A DNA stretch of 7,202 bases from Bacillota bacterium (GTDB lineage Bacteria > Bacillota > UBA994): contig QLUC01000083.1 of NCBI GenBank assembly GCA_018725275.1, positions 1 through 7,202 of the forward strand. The letters run 5' to 3'. Below are positions 1 through 6,773 of the stretch, in pieces. Made by a program: the position numbers and the translations under genes. The notes below the pieces were generated by a model that ran no database searches, was not told the origin of the DNA, and saw only the letters and a program-made list of their open reading frames with translations. Within the stretch, counting starts at the first letter, position 1. Every line of letters starts with the position of its first letter.

Positions 1-16
1 CGTGTGCCGGCGCTAC
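1..16 (-). repeat. GTAG-headed hairpin repeat, cut by the window edge
   Basis: Read on the minus strand from position 16 leftward, this starts GTAG, then CGCCGG, then the first bases of what would be the loop (CACACG), and is cut off at position 1. The first ten bases are identical to the repeat at 114-140, so it is probably a truncated view of the same type. It points away from the element at 50-76, making a back-to-back pair. The right-hand pair at 6856-6919 has the same divergent arrangement in inverted order. Confidence 0.55.
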
Positions 17-49
17 AACCTCCCGTGCGGGTCGCGGCACCCTTCCCGG

Positions 50-76
50 GTAGCGGCGTGACATGGCACGCCGACC
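50..76 (+). repeat. GTAG-headed palindromic repeat, left copy of a 28-bp inverted pair
   Basis: GTAG at 50-53 is followed by a perfect 7-bp stem (CGGCGTG at 54-60, CACGCCG at 67-73), a 6-nt loop and ACC. The loop contains CATG, so the whole hairpin is almost a continuous palindrome. Positions 50-77 are exactly the reverse complement of 6855-6882. The stretch is GC-rich compared with the AT-rich sequence next to it at 181-291. The GTAG head plus hairpin resembles REP elements; no transposase is present to confirm this. Confidence 0.75.
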
Positions 77-113
77 CTCCCCAGTCGTAAACATGATGGA
101 AAAACCACGCCGA

Positions 114-140
114 GGTCGCCGGTTTTTGTGCCGGCGCTAC
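114..140 (-). repeat. GTAG-headed hairpin repeat
   Basis: On the minus strand, GTAG (140-137) is followed by a 6-bp stem, CGCCGG (136-131) pairing with CCGGCG (122-117), around an 8-nt A-rich loop, and then ACC (116-114). It shares head, tail trinucleotide and overall geometry with the element at 50-76, but has a different stem. The two are oriented tail to tail. Confidence 0.7.
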
Positions 141-205
141 AGCTTAGGCGCTAACACGTTACAATATCCCGGGATTTTAGGTGAATAAAGAAGCCTGAGA
201 GATAA

Positions 206-250
206 TTAAGTCAACTTTTATCTGATAGCAAGGTATTTTTCTTGACTTAA
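206..250. promoter_or_regulatory. Inverted repeat upstream of the ATPase gene (candidate operator)
   Basis: TTAAGTCAA (206-214) and TTGACTTAA (242-250) are exact 9-bp inverted copies separated by 27 bp. The right arm contains the candidate -35 box, so a protein bound there would interfere with the promoter. It could instead form a long-looped hairpin, but the 27-nt loop makes a DNA operator more likely. No regulator gene is visible nearby. Confidence 0.4.
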
Positions 251-271
251 CGGTAGTAAATCGGGAATAAT
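242..271 (+). promoter_or_regulatory. Candidate sigma-A promoter for the DUF4143/DUF6671 pair
   Basis: TTGACT (242-247) matches 5 of 6 bases of the -35 consensus and AATAAT (266-271) matches 5 of 6 of the -10 consensus, with an 18-bp spacer. Transcription would start around 278, giving a very short leader that begins just before the ribosome binding site at 281-286. The surrounding sequence is AT-rich, unlike the GC-rich repeats upstream. Confidence 0.5.
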
Positions 272-291
272 GCTACTGTGAGGTGGTATTA

Positions 292-1602
292 TTGAAGCGC
301 AAAATGACGGAAAAGCTGGCGCAGTGGATGGGCAAGGGTGAAAAACGTATGCCTTTGATTGTGCATGGAGCCAGACAGGTTGGCAAAACCTATACGGTGC
401 GTGAGTTTGGGCTGCAGCATTACCGGGACATGGTCTATGTCAATTTCGAAACCAACGTTCGCTTGGCCGCAATTTTTGAGGAGAACATTTCACCACAACA
501 TATCATTAACCACCTAGAGATATTTTTTGGACAGAGAATAACTCCTGGGGAGACTTTGATCTATTTTGACGAGGTGCAGGTATGCGAGCGGGCGTTGACA
601 TCGCTAAAATACTTTTGCGAGGATGCTCCGCACTATCATGTGATTGCGGCCGGGAGCCTGTTAGGGGTGGCTGTAAACCGTACCAAGTACTCTTTCCCAG
701 TAGGGAAGGTAGATATGTTGATGCAGTATCCCCTCGACTTTGAAGAGTTCTTGTGGGCCTGCGGCCAGGAAATGTTGGCAGGGCAAATTAGGCGTAGCTA
801 TCACTCTGACACCCCACTGAGCGACGCGCTACATAGCCTCGCCATGGAGTATTACAGGTTTTACATGGTCGTGGGGGGCATGCCTGCCGCTGTCAGTGGA
901 TACTTGGCTGAAAAACGTCTAATTGATGCTACCGATATACACGCCTTGATTCTCAATGCGTATGTCGCCGACATGGCTAAATATGCCTCGGCCAGTGAAG
1001 CTGCCAAAATCATGGCTTGTTTTAACAGCATCCCCGCGCAGTTGTCTAAGGACAACCGCAAGTTTCAGTATAAAGTGGTGCAGAAGGGCGGCTCAGCTGC
1101 TCTCTTTGGTGCATCCCTCGACTGGCTTAGCGCTGCAGGTGTGATTGCTAAGTGTAATCGGATTGAGCACGGCTATATGCCCCTTGCAGTTTACCAGAAC
1201 CTGAGCAGCTTTAAGGTCTATATGAGCGACGTCGGCCTGTTGGCCACCAAGTCAGGGTTAGTAGCACACGATATAATCAGTGGGTTTAAGAACAGTTATG
1301 TCGGGGCTCTAACAGAAAATTACGTGGCTAATGCCCTAAGTGCGAATAGATTTTCGCTGTACTATTGGGAGTCAAACACGATAGCCGAGGTGGATTTTGT
1401 AGTTCAGGACGGCAATAGGGTTGTGCCTATTGAAGTTAAGGCGGATCTACACGTGAAGTCGCGCAGTCTGTCGGTATACATGACTAAGTACGACCCCCCG
1501 TACGCTCTGCGCATATCGGCCAAGAACTTTGGGTTTGTGAACAAAGTGAAATCGGTACCCCTGTATGCTGTCTTTTGTATTGGAGAAGGAGGGGTGAAGT
1601 AA
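292..1602 (+). CDS. AAA_14/DUF4143 family ATP-binding protein
   Basis: A 436-residue P-loop ATPase of the AAA_14 + DUF4143 type. I chose the TTG start at 292 because AGGTGG (281-286) lies 5 nt upstream. The in-frame GTG at 283 lies inside that site, and the ATG at 304 is too far from it. Visible motifs are the Walker A GARQVGKT at residues 26-33, Walker B LIYFDE ending at D93-E94, and a sensor-like AAGSLL near 119-124. The C-terminal DUF4143 region ends in a PD-(D/E)XK-like arrangement: E342 in GALTE, D368 in EVDF, and E381/K383 in IEVKA, which resembles a nuclease active site. Proteins of this family occur in many copies in anaerobe genomes and their function is not settled; ATP hydrolysis is expected, nuclease activity is unproven. 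It abuts the next gene with no gap. Its codons look AT-richer than those of the genes downstream, a possible sign of separate origin, though I did not compute this. Confidence 0.9.
   Translation: MKRKMTEKLAQWMGKGEKRMPLIVHGARQVGKTYTVREFGLQHYRDMVYVNFETNVRLAAIFEENISPQHIINHLEIFFGQRITPGETLIYFDEVQVCERALTSLKYFCEDAPHYHVIAAGSLLGVAVNRTKYSFPVGKVDMLMQYPLDFEEFLWACGQEMLAGQIRRSYHSDTPLSDALHSLAMEYYRFYMVVGGMPAAVSGYLAEKRLIDATDIHALILNAYVADMAKYASASEAAKIMACFNSIPAQLSKDNRKFQYKVVQKGGSAALFGASLDWLSAAGVIAKCNRIEHGYMPLAVYQNLSSFKVYMSDVGLLATKSGLVAHDIISGFKNSYVGALTENYVANALSANRFSLYYWESNTIAEVDFVVQDGNRVVPIEVKADLHVKSRSLSVYMTKYDPPYALRISAKNFGFVNKVKSVPLYAVFCIGEGGVK
1584..1594 (+). promoter_or_regulatory. Ribosome binding site of the DUF6671 gene inside the upstream gene
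   Basis: GAAGGAGGGG, within the last codons of the ATPase gene, is a near-consensus Shine-Dalgarno sequence 8 nt before the GTG at 1603. It fixes that GTG as the start. Because the site is covered by ribosomes finishing the upstream gene, it suggests coupled translation. Confidence 0.7.
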
Positions 1603-2451
1603 GTGTCGTCTTCATACTATGCCGGTCGCGCGGCGGCCCTTATCTCTATGCATGACAAGGAAAGGGTCATTGTGCCGGCGCTGCTAAGCGTCTTTCAGAG
1701 CAATATCATAGTGGTCCGCAACTACAACACCGATGTTTTCGGCACTTTTTCGCGCGAGGTGGAGCGTTTGGGCACACAGTTTGCAACGGCTCGCCTCAAG
1801 GCTGAAAGGGCGATGGAGTTAACCGGCCTTGATATTGGGATAAGTAGCGAGGGGAGCTTCTCCGCCCACCCGCTTTTGCCTTTTCTGCCTTGGAATGTGG
1901 AGATAGTGCTCCTAGCGGACAAGAAGGAGGACATGGTGGTGTATGGTGAGCATGCCACCGGCAACACCAATTACGGGCAGAAACTAGTGCGCGACATAAG
2001 TGAGGCCAAGGACTTTGCCGAGAAGGCGGGCTTCCCGCATCACTGGGTCATCGTTCGCCCCGAGCACGACCGTCATCCGGACATAGTAAAAGGCATTGAC
2101 TCTTGGTCAAAATTCTTTGCGGCCACAAAACTTGCCTTCGAGCAAAGCGCAACCGGATTGGTGTTCATCGAAACCGATATGCGGGCTCATGCTAACCCCA
2201 CTCGCATGGAGGCTATCGCCAAAGCGGCTGAAGATTTGGCCAGCAAGCTAGTCTCCTTCTGCCCACGCTGCGGCGCGCCGGGTTTTGCTGTCGTGCGCAA
2301 GTTGCGCGGCCTGCCCTGTGAATGGTGCGGCTTGCCGACGGACGAAGTAAGGAGCAGCGTCTTCGCTTGTCTTAAATGTACATATGAAGAAGAACAGGCG
2401 GTAGCGTCAGCCACCGCCTCTGCCGGTCGCTGTCCGCGCTGCAATCCCTAG
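1603..2451 (+). CDS. DUF6671-like protein with C-terminal zinc knuckles
   Basis: A 282-residue cytoplasmic protein, GTG start, beginning directly after the stop codon of the DUF4143 gene. The N-terminal two thirds carry motifs I associate with the DUF6671 family: GRAAALISMHDKERVI near the start, FGTFSREV (46-53), ARLKAERAMELTGLDIGISS (63-82) followed by EGSF, and ETDMRAHANPTRM (190-202). The C-terminal part has four CxxC pairs, C220/C223, C239/C242, C256/C259 and C277/C280, enough for two zinc sites, and the chain ends at CNP. The biochemical role is unknown to me. The segment around 59-86 resembles the R-x-x-x-A ... DxGIxxEG pattern of non-canonical purine NTP phosphatases (DUF84/Ham1-like fold), which would suggest a nucleotide-binding enzyme; that is only a hypothesis. 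No signal peptide or membrane segment is visible. Confidence 0.85.
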   Translation: MSSSYYAGRAAALISMHDKERVIVPALLSVFQSNIIVVRNYNTDVFGTFSREVERLGTQFATARLKAERAMELTGLDIGISSEGSFSAHPLLPFLPWNVEIVLLADKKEDMVVYGEHATGNTNYGQKLVRDISEAKDFAEKAGFPHHWVIVRPEHDRHPDIVKGIDSWSKFFAATKLAFEQSATGLVFIETDMRAHANPTRMEAIAKAAEDLASKLVSFCPRCGAPGFAVVRKLRGLPCEWCGLPTDEVRSSVFACLKCTYEEEQAVASATASAGRCPRCNP

Positions 2452-2521
2452 CCGCCTGTGGCATGACAGTGTTTATGGAACATCATGCCTATTTGTGCGT
2501 CTAAGGGGGTAAAGCTAAAGC

Positions 2522-2527
2522 AAGGAG
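2522..2527 (+). promoter_or_regulatory. Ribosome binding site that sets the start of the SLH protein
   Basis: AAGGAG lies 8 nt before the ATG at 2536. It excludes the longer in-frame ATG at 2485, which has no such site and would add 17 residues in front of an otherwise classic signal peptide. Confidence 0.75.
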
Positions 2528-2535
2528 TGTTAAAC

Positions 2536-4698
2536 ATGAAGAAATATCTCGTTACCCTAGTTGTGGCAGTGATGCTAATCACCCTCATCGGGCCGCTGGC
2601 CGAAGCGCGCGACGATGCCCGCATGAGAGAGGCTATCTTACTGGCGAAGCGACTCTTCCCCATCACCGATACATACCAGCAGTTTTTCACTAACCAACAT
2701 ATGACGGAAGGTAAAACAATCTACCATTTCGAGTGGCGTGGTTCAAGCAATGACCCGGCCGGGTTCAACCCCTCGCAAATCATGCTTAGTGTCGATGGGG
2801 AGCGGATGCTGGTGACGAACTACAGCTTCCAAGAGGCGACTCCGCGTAATCGCACCCTGAACTTTGCTCCTTTGCCCAAGTTTACCGAGGAACAGGCCCA
2901 GAGAACGGCCGCAGCCTTGGCCGCGCGATTGGCGCCACAAGAATTTGCTACCATGCGCCTTTTTCGGGTAAATGCCCCGACCGTGCGCATCGGCAAGCGC
3001 CACTGGCCTCACCACTATTCTTTTCACTACATCCAGTACGTCAACAACATACCGTTTCACGGAAATTCCCTGTTTATTAATGTCAACGCGGATAGCGGTG
3101 AAGTGGCGCATTATGGGCTGAACTTTACTCCCTACACCTTCCCCTCGCCGCAGGGCATCATCCCCTTGGCGCAGGCAGGCGAAGTCTTCCGCGGGGTGGG
3201 TCTTCGACTGGTCTACCAACGCTCCTTCTCTTGGCGCAACGAAGAAAGCAAACCCTTCCTCGCCTATGTCTTAGAGGACGGCAGGAGGCTTAGCATTGAT
3301 GCCTTTACGGGACGGGTGTTTACTAATGAACACTTCCTCTCCTTCCAAGACCAGCAAAGCCCGGATGGCAGGCTAGCCGGCTCGGTCAAGCAGGAACATG
3401 CCTTCACGCCCCAAGAGCTCAAGGAAATCGAACTGGTGGCAGGTTTACTGCCCTTAGTGAGAGTCGACGCCCTAGCGCGCGAGATAGCTGCCCTGCCGGT
3501 CATTGCCACACTTCATAGTTCGAGGCTCTACTTAGACCCCCGCACCGAGCAGCGCATCTGGAACCTCCAGTACACTTGGGGCACTGAGGACGAGCAGGGC
3601 TCGGCTTTTGTGGTGCTCGATGCCGCGACCGGGGCTCTAGAGAGTTTTTACTACGGCGATAATGATAAACAAGAGATAAAACCGACCATGACCCAGGACG
3701 AGGCGCTCGTGCTTGCCCGTCAATTCCTCACCCGCTGGGTGGGCGATAAGTATGGGCAGGTAGAATTAGCCAAGGACGCTCCCATAATGCCCTTTGGTGA
3801 GATTTCCCACTTTTACAGCTTCGTGTTTAACCGCAGCGTCAACGGCATACCCGTAGTCAACGACAACTTGTTCATAACGGTGCGCCATGATAGCCGCATT
3901 ACGAACTACAATGCCAACTGGTACCGCGGCGAGTTTGTTTCGCCGCAGGGAGCCTTAACGAAGGGACAGATGAGCGACCGGTTCCTCGCCGATGTCGGCC
4001 TTGAGTTGTCCTATGTCTTAACTCAGGTGGAGCAAAAGGGCGAGCGGGGCCCTGTGCCCCAAATTAGGTTGGTCTACCAGCCTAAAGAATTGAACAGCTA
4101 TCTGTTTGACGCCTTCAAGGGGGGCAATATCGACTGGCAGGGCAAGGCTATCGTACCGGTGGTGAAGCCTAACTACACAGATATTGCCAGACACTGGGCC
4201 TATGGCGATATTAAACTTCTAGTAGAATGGAACCTGCTCCGCCTGCCGGGCAATGAGTTCCGCCCCGACCAAGACATGAACCTCGGCGACCTGCTCTCGC
4301 TCTTGTCGACCGCCGCCGGTTGGGATGATTCAATCGGCATTGGCCCGGAATGGATAAAGGCCATAGCTAATGAGCGCAATATCTCGGCCCTAAACTGGGC
4401 TGCGCAGAGTAACCTCGTGCGCGAGGACGAGAAGATTGACCCTGCCGCCTTGGTGACGCGCGAGATGCTCGCCTTCTACCTCGCCCGCCTGACGGGGCAT
4501 GGCGAAACCGCCGCTCTCGAGGGCATTTGGACCGCCCCCTTTAGAGATTTCAACCAAGTGGGTACTAAGTACCAAGGCTCGGTGGCCATAGTGCACGCCC
4601 TGCGCCTCATGACCGGCGCCCAAAACGCTATGTTTTTGCCGCGAACCCACGCCACCCGCGCCCAAGTAGCCGTAATCCTCGCGCGCATGCTACGATAA
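2536..4698 (+). CDS. Secreted YcdB/YcdC-repeat protein with three SLH domains
   Basis: A 720-residue exported protein. The first 24 residues form a typical signal peptide: MKK, then a hydrophobic core (YLVTLVVAVMLITLIGPL), then AEA, with likely cleavage after A24. The body has two copies of a YcdB/YcdC-like (formerly DUF4901) unit with PepSY-like strands. Landmarks are YSFHYIQYVNNIPF (161-174) against YSFVFNRSVNGIPV (427-440), and SPQG at 204-207 against 469-472, a shift of about 265 residues. PepSY-like ends sit near 241-261 (LEDGRRLSIDAFTG) and 330-375. The C-terminus carries three SLH domains, near 547-595 (DIARHWAYGDIK), 616-660, and 669-720 (TRAQVAVILARML). SLH domains anchor proteins non-covalently to pyruvylated cell-wall polysaccharide, so this protein probably sits in the S-layer or wall. 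YcdB/YcdC function is unknown; PepSY domains are often linked to peptidase control. I see no catalytic motif. Confidence 0.88.
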   Translation: MKKYLVTLVVAVMLITLIGPLAEARDDARMREAILLAKRLFPITDTYQQFFTNQHMTEGKTIYHFEWRGSSNDPAGFNPSQIMLSVDGERMLVTNYSFQEATPRNRTLNFAPLPKFTEEQAQRTAAALAARLAPQEFATMRLFRVNAPTVRIGKRHWPHHYSFHYIQYVNNIPFHGNSLFINVNADSGEVAHYGLNFTPYTFPSPQGIIPLAQAGEVFRGVGLRLVYQRSFSWRNEESKPFLAYVLEDGRRLSIDAFTGRVFTNEHFLSFQDQQSPDGRLAGSVKQEHAFTPQELKEIELVAGLLPLVRVDALAREIAALPVIATLHSSRLYLDPRTEQRIWNLQYTWGTEDEQGSAFVVLDAATGALESFYYGDNDKQEIKPTMTQDEALVLARQFLTRWVGDKYGQVELAKDAPIMPFGEISHFYSFVFNRSVNGIPVVNDNLFITVRHDSRITNYNANWYRGEFVSPQGALTKGQMSDRFLADVGLELSYVLTQVEQKGERGPVPQIRLVYQPKELNSYLFDAFKGGNIDWQGKAIVPVVKPNYTDIARHWAYGDIKLLVEWNLLRLPGNEFRPDQDMNLGDLLSLLSTAAGWDDSIGIGPEWIKAIANERNISALNWAAQSNLVREDEKIDPAALVTREMLAFYLARLTGHGETAALEGIWTAPFRDFNQVGTKYQGSVAIVHALRLMTGAQNAMFLPRTHATRAQVAVILARMLR

Positions 4699-4718
4699 CC
4701 ATTGGGCGCAGGCGGTAC

Positions 4719-4747
4719 TTGCAATCGGCCGGCGATTGTGGTAAAAA
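4719..4747 (+). promoter_or_regulatory. Weak candidate promoter for the zinc-ribbon gene
   Basis: TTGCAA (4719-4724) and TAAAAA (4742-4747) are separated by 17 bp, and TGG just before the latter gives an extended -10 (TGn). Each hexamer matches only 4 of 6 consensus bases. A small inverted repeat, CAATCG (4722-4727) with CGATTG (4733-4738), lies in the spacer. Since no terminator is visible after the SLH gene, read-through from upstream is equally possible. Confidence 0.3.
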
Positions 4748-4770
4748 TTAGATAGAGGGAGGCGATACTA

Positions 4771-5067
4771 ATGTTGTGCCCGATATGCCCTAATGCTGAA
4801 CTGAAGATGACGGAGCGCCAAGGTGTGGAAGTGGACTACTGCCCGAAGTGCCGAGGAGTGTGGCTGGACCGCGGTGAGCTTGACAAGATAATTGAGCTTT
4901 CAGCTCCGCCTAAGGCCGTCGACCGCGAGCGCCGCCCGGATGAAGCACGAGACTCACGCGACTCACGCGAGTCACGCGAGTCACGCGATGACCGCGATGA
5001 CCGCGATGATTTTAATCGCAACCCGCGCCGCCGCAAGTCTTTGCTTGGGGACCTCTTCGACTTCTAG
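4771..5067 (+). CDS. Small zf-TFIIB zinc-ribbon protein with a charged repetitive tail
   Basis: A 98-residue cytoplasmic protein with a good ribosome binding site (GGGAGG, 4757-4762, 8 nt upstream). The first 45 residues are a zf-TFIIB-type zinc ribbon: C3-P-I-C6 and C24-P-K-C27, followed by the family signature RGVWLDRGELDKII (28-41). Residues 61-80 are a low-complexity run of Asp/Glu-Ser-Arg and Asp-Asp-Arg triplets encoded by 9-bp tandem repeats. The protein ends RRRKSLLGDLFDF, a basic then hydrophobic/acidic C-terminal peptide that I recall from other zf-TFIIB proteins of this size. Metal binding is very likely; the partner and function are unknown. Despite the name, similarity to the TFIIB ribbon does not imply a basal transcription factor. 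It is convergent with pckA and shares its terminator. Confidence 0.88.
   Translation: MLCPICPNAELKMTERQGVEVDYCPKCRGVWLDRGELDKIIELSAPPKAVDRERRPDEARDSRDSRESRESRDDRDDRDDFNRNPRRRKSLLGDLFDF
4951..5010 (+). repeat. 9-bp tandem repeats inside the zinc-ribbon gene
   Basis: Six and two-thirds in-frame 9-bp units: GACTCACGC twice (4951-4968), GAGTCACGC twice (4969-4986), GATGACCGC twice (4987-5004), then GATGAT. Adjacent units come in identical pairs, which suggests duplication by slippage. They encode the acidic/basic Ser-Arg/Asp-Arg linker, where a change of copy number would keep the reading frame. Confidence 0.85.
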
Positions 5068-5104
5068 TCTCTGTTTGCTCGGGGCTTCTGCATGCCAAAA
5101 CGAA

Positions 5105-5141
5105 ACAGGTGCTATCTCTTTTCGCCAGAGATAGCACCTGT
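5105..5141. terminator. Bidirectional terminator between the zinc-ribbon gene and pckA
   Basis: ACAGGTGCTATCTCT (5105-5119) pairs perfectly with AGAGATAGCACCTGT (5127-5141) around a 7-nt loop, a 15-bp stem. The plus-strand tail is GCTTTATTA and the minus-strand tail is TTCGTTTT, both modest T tracts. The hairpin starts 37 nt after the zinc-ribbon stop codon and 6 nt after the pckA stop codon, so it can end transcription from both convergent genes. Confidence 0.88.
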
Positions 5142-5147
5142 GCTTTA

Positions 5148-6698
5148 TTATGAGCGGCCGAGCGGTCCGGCTTGGGCAATGGCGGGGGGTACGTTTCCAA
5201 ATTGAGCAAAGTTTTGGCGGAAGCGGGCGGCCAAGTCGTGGGCGGTGGCATCGTAGCTATGGTGGTCCTCCCAAGCGAGGCGCGGGGTGAGTAGGCTAAT
5301 GGGGAGACCGGGCACAAGCTCCGGAACGAGGAGTTGAAAGATGGGTTCTTCCTGGTAACTACATTTATCGAGGTCGCCGCTCAAAATGGCGGTGATGATG
5401 GCGCGGGTGTAGGCAATGGAGATGCGTTTGCCGCTGCCGTGGCCGCCACCTGTCCAGCCGGTGTTCACCAGGAAGACTCTCACTTTGCTCTGTGAGATTT
5501 TTTCGCCGAGCAAGTTAGCGTAAACCGTGGGATGAAGCGGGAGGAAGGGGCTGCCAAAGCAGGCGGAAAAGGTGGCTTCGGGCCTGGTGATGCCGCGCTC
5601 GGTGCCGGCGAGCTTGCTGGTGTAGCCGGAGATGAAGTGATACATGGCCTGTTCGCGGGAGAGACGGGCGACGGGGGGCAAGACGCCAAAAGCGTCGGCG
5701 GTGAGAAAAACGATGGTCTGGGGTAGACCGCCCTGCCCGGCGAGGACGGCATTAGGAATAAACTCGACCGGATAGCAGGCGCGGGTGTTCTCGGTGATGC
5801 TGTCATCGTTATAATCGGGGTGGCGCGTGTGTTCATCGAGCACCACATTTTCGATGAGTGAGCCGAAAGTAAGGGCGTGGAAAATTTGCGGCTCCTGCTC
5901 CTTGGAAAGCCCGATGCATTTGGCATAGCAGCCGCCTTCGATGTTAAACACCCCGTGCTCGCTCCAGCCGTGCTCGTCATCGCCGATGAGCCGGCGGTCT
6001 GGGTCGGCCGAGAGGGTGGTCTTGCCCGTACCCGAAAGGCCAAAGAACAAGGCGACGTCATCATAAACCCCGACGTTGGCCGAGCAGTGCATAGGGAGGA
6101 CGCCTCGTTTGGGCAGGAGGTAGTTCATCACCGAAAAGAGAGATTTTTTGATTTCGCCGGCGTACTCCGTCCCCCCGATGAGCACTATGCGCTTGGCGAA
6201 GCTGATGATGATGAAGGCTTCGGAATGAGTGCCGTCAAGCACGGGGTCAGCCTTGAACTTGGGTGCGGAGATGACGGTGAAGTCAGGTGTATAGTCGTTT
6301 AGCTCTTCCTTGGTGGGGCGTCGGAATATTTGCGTGGCAAAAAGACTGTGGTAGGCAAGCGATGTTATAACCCGCACATTGAGGCGGTGGGTGGGGTCGG
6401 CCCCGACCAAGCCATCGCAGACAAAGGCAGCGCGGCCGGAAAAATAGCCGAGGAGCTTGTTGTGGAGCGCGGCAAAACGCTCCGGCGGAAAAGGTCGATT
6501 GACCTTGCCCCAGTCAATTTCGTCATGCACTTCTGGCTCGTCCACGATAAAGCGGTCTTCGGGCGAGCGCCCGGTGTATTTGCCGGTGTTGACCGCGAGC
6601 GCACCCGTCGCGGTTAAGACCCCCTCCCCACGCTTGAGGGATTGCTCGATCAATTCGGGGATGGTCAAATTGCGGTACACATTTTCCGTAGTCCTCAT
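5148..6698 (-). CDS. pckA: Phosphoenolpyruvate carboxykinase (ATP)
   Basis: A 516-residue ATP-dependent PEP carboxykinase (EC 4.1.1.49), which interconverts oxaloacetate + ATP with PEP + ADP + CO2 in the cytoplasm, for gluconeogenesis or, in some anaerobes, CO2 fixation into oxaloacetate. Landmarks are YTGRSPEDRF (41-50, substrate-binding R44), YAGEIKK (179-185, metal-ligand K185), LPMHCSAN with H204, the P-loop GLSGTGKTT (220-228, K226/T227), LIGDDEHGW (237-245, metal-binding D240/D241), ENTR with R306, and NTGWTGGGHGSGKR near the C-terminus. These correspond in order to the known E. coli active-site residues, and the length is normal for the family, so the enzyme should be active. The start at 6698 follows AGGAG with 7 nt spacing. 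It is convergent with the zinc-ribbon gene and has its own promoter with an apparent operator. Confidence 0.98.
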   Translation of the reverse strand: MRTTENVYRNLTIPELIEQSLKRGEGVLTATGALAVNTGKYTGRSPEDRFIVDEPEVHDEIDWGKVNRPFPPERFAALHNKLLGYFSGRAAFVCDGLVGADPTHRLNVRVITSLAYHSLFATQIFRRPTKEELNDYTPDFTVISAPKFKADPVLDGTHSEAFIIISFAKRIVLIGGTEYAGEIKKSLFSVMNYLLPKRGVLPMHCSANVGVYDDVALFFGLSGTGKTTLSADPDRRLIGDDEHGWSEHGVFNIEGGCYAKCIGLSKEQEPQIFHALTFGSLIENVVLDEHTRHPDYNDDSITENTRACYPVEFIPNAVLAGQGGLPQTIVFLTADAFGVLPPVARLSREQAMYHFISGYTSKLAGTERGITRPEATFSACFGSPFLPLHPTVYANLLGEKISQSKVRVFLVNTGWTGGGHGSGKRISIAYTRAIITAILSGDLDKCSYQEEPIFQLLVPELVPGLPISLLTPRLAWEDHHSYDATAHDLAARFRQNFAQFGNVPPAIAQAGPLGRS

Positions 6699-6728
6699 GC
6701 GCCCACTCCTATTCTACAATTGCAACAA

Positions 6729-6752
6729 CACAAATATACTACATAATTTGTG
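6729..6752. promoter_or_regulatory. Inverted repeat over the pckA -10 box (candidate operator)
   Basis: CACAAAT (6729-6735) and ATTTGTG (6746-6752) are exact inverted copies separated by 10 bp that contain the -10 box. The 24-bp dyad has the size of a typical dimeric repressor site, and occupancy would block RNA polymerase. pckA is commonly controlled by carbon source in Bacillota; which regulator acts here cannot be told from the sequence. Confidence 0.5.
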
Positions 6753-6765
6753 ATCTGCATGTCAA
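6736..6765 (-). promoter_or_regulatory. Promoter of pckA
   Basis: Reading the minus strand, a perfect -35 TTGACA (6765-6760), an 18-bp spacer and a -10 TAGTAT (6741-6736, 4 of 6 consensus) precede a start site expected near 6729 and a leader of about 30 nt. The ribosome binding site AGGAG follows in that leader. This is the strongest sigma-A-like promoter in the window. Confidence 0.65.
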
Positions 6766-6773
6766 TATGAAGG

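Noticed and set aside
166..175. ATCCCGGGAT palindrome as an operator
   Set aside because: A single 10-bp palindrome over 60 bp upstream of the promoter is too short to support a call.
2396..2419. Hairpin near the end of the DUF6671 gene (AGGCGGT with ACCGCCT) as a terminator
   Set aside because: It lies inside the coding region before the last zinc knuckle and is not followed by a T tract. The match may be due to GC-rich codons.
2485..2535. Longer start for the SLH protein at the ATG at 2485
   Set aside because: It has no ribosome binding site and would place 17 non-hydrophobic residues before a typical signal peptide, whereas the ATG at 2536 has AAGGAG at the right distance.
4836..5036. 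Minus-strand open frame with Arg-Ser repeats opposite the zinc-ribbon gene
   Set aside because: It is the antisense reading of the 9-bp tandem repeats, lacks a convincing start, and the plus-strand product has a recognisable zinc ribbon.
5480..6617. Several open frames on both strands within pckA
   Set aside because: They are by-products of GC-rich codon use in a clear, full-length pckA, and their translations show no family features.
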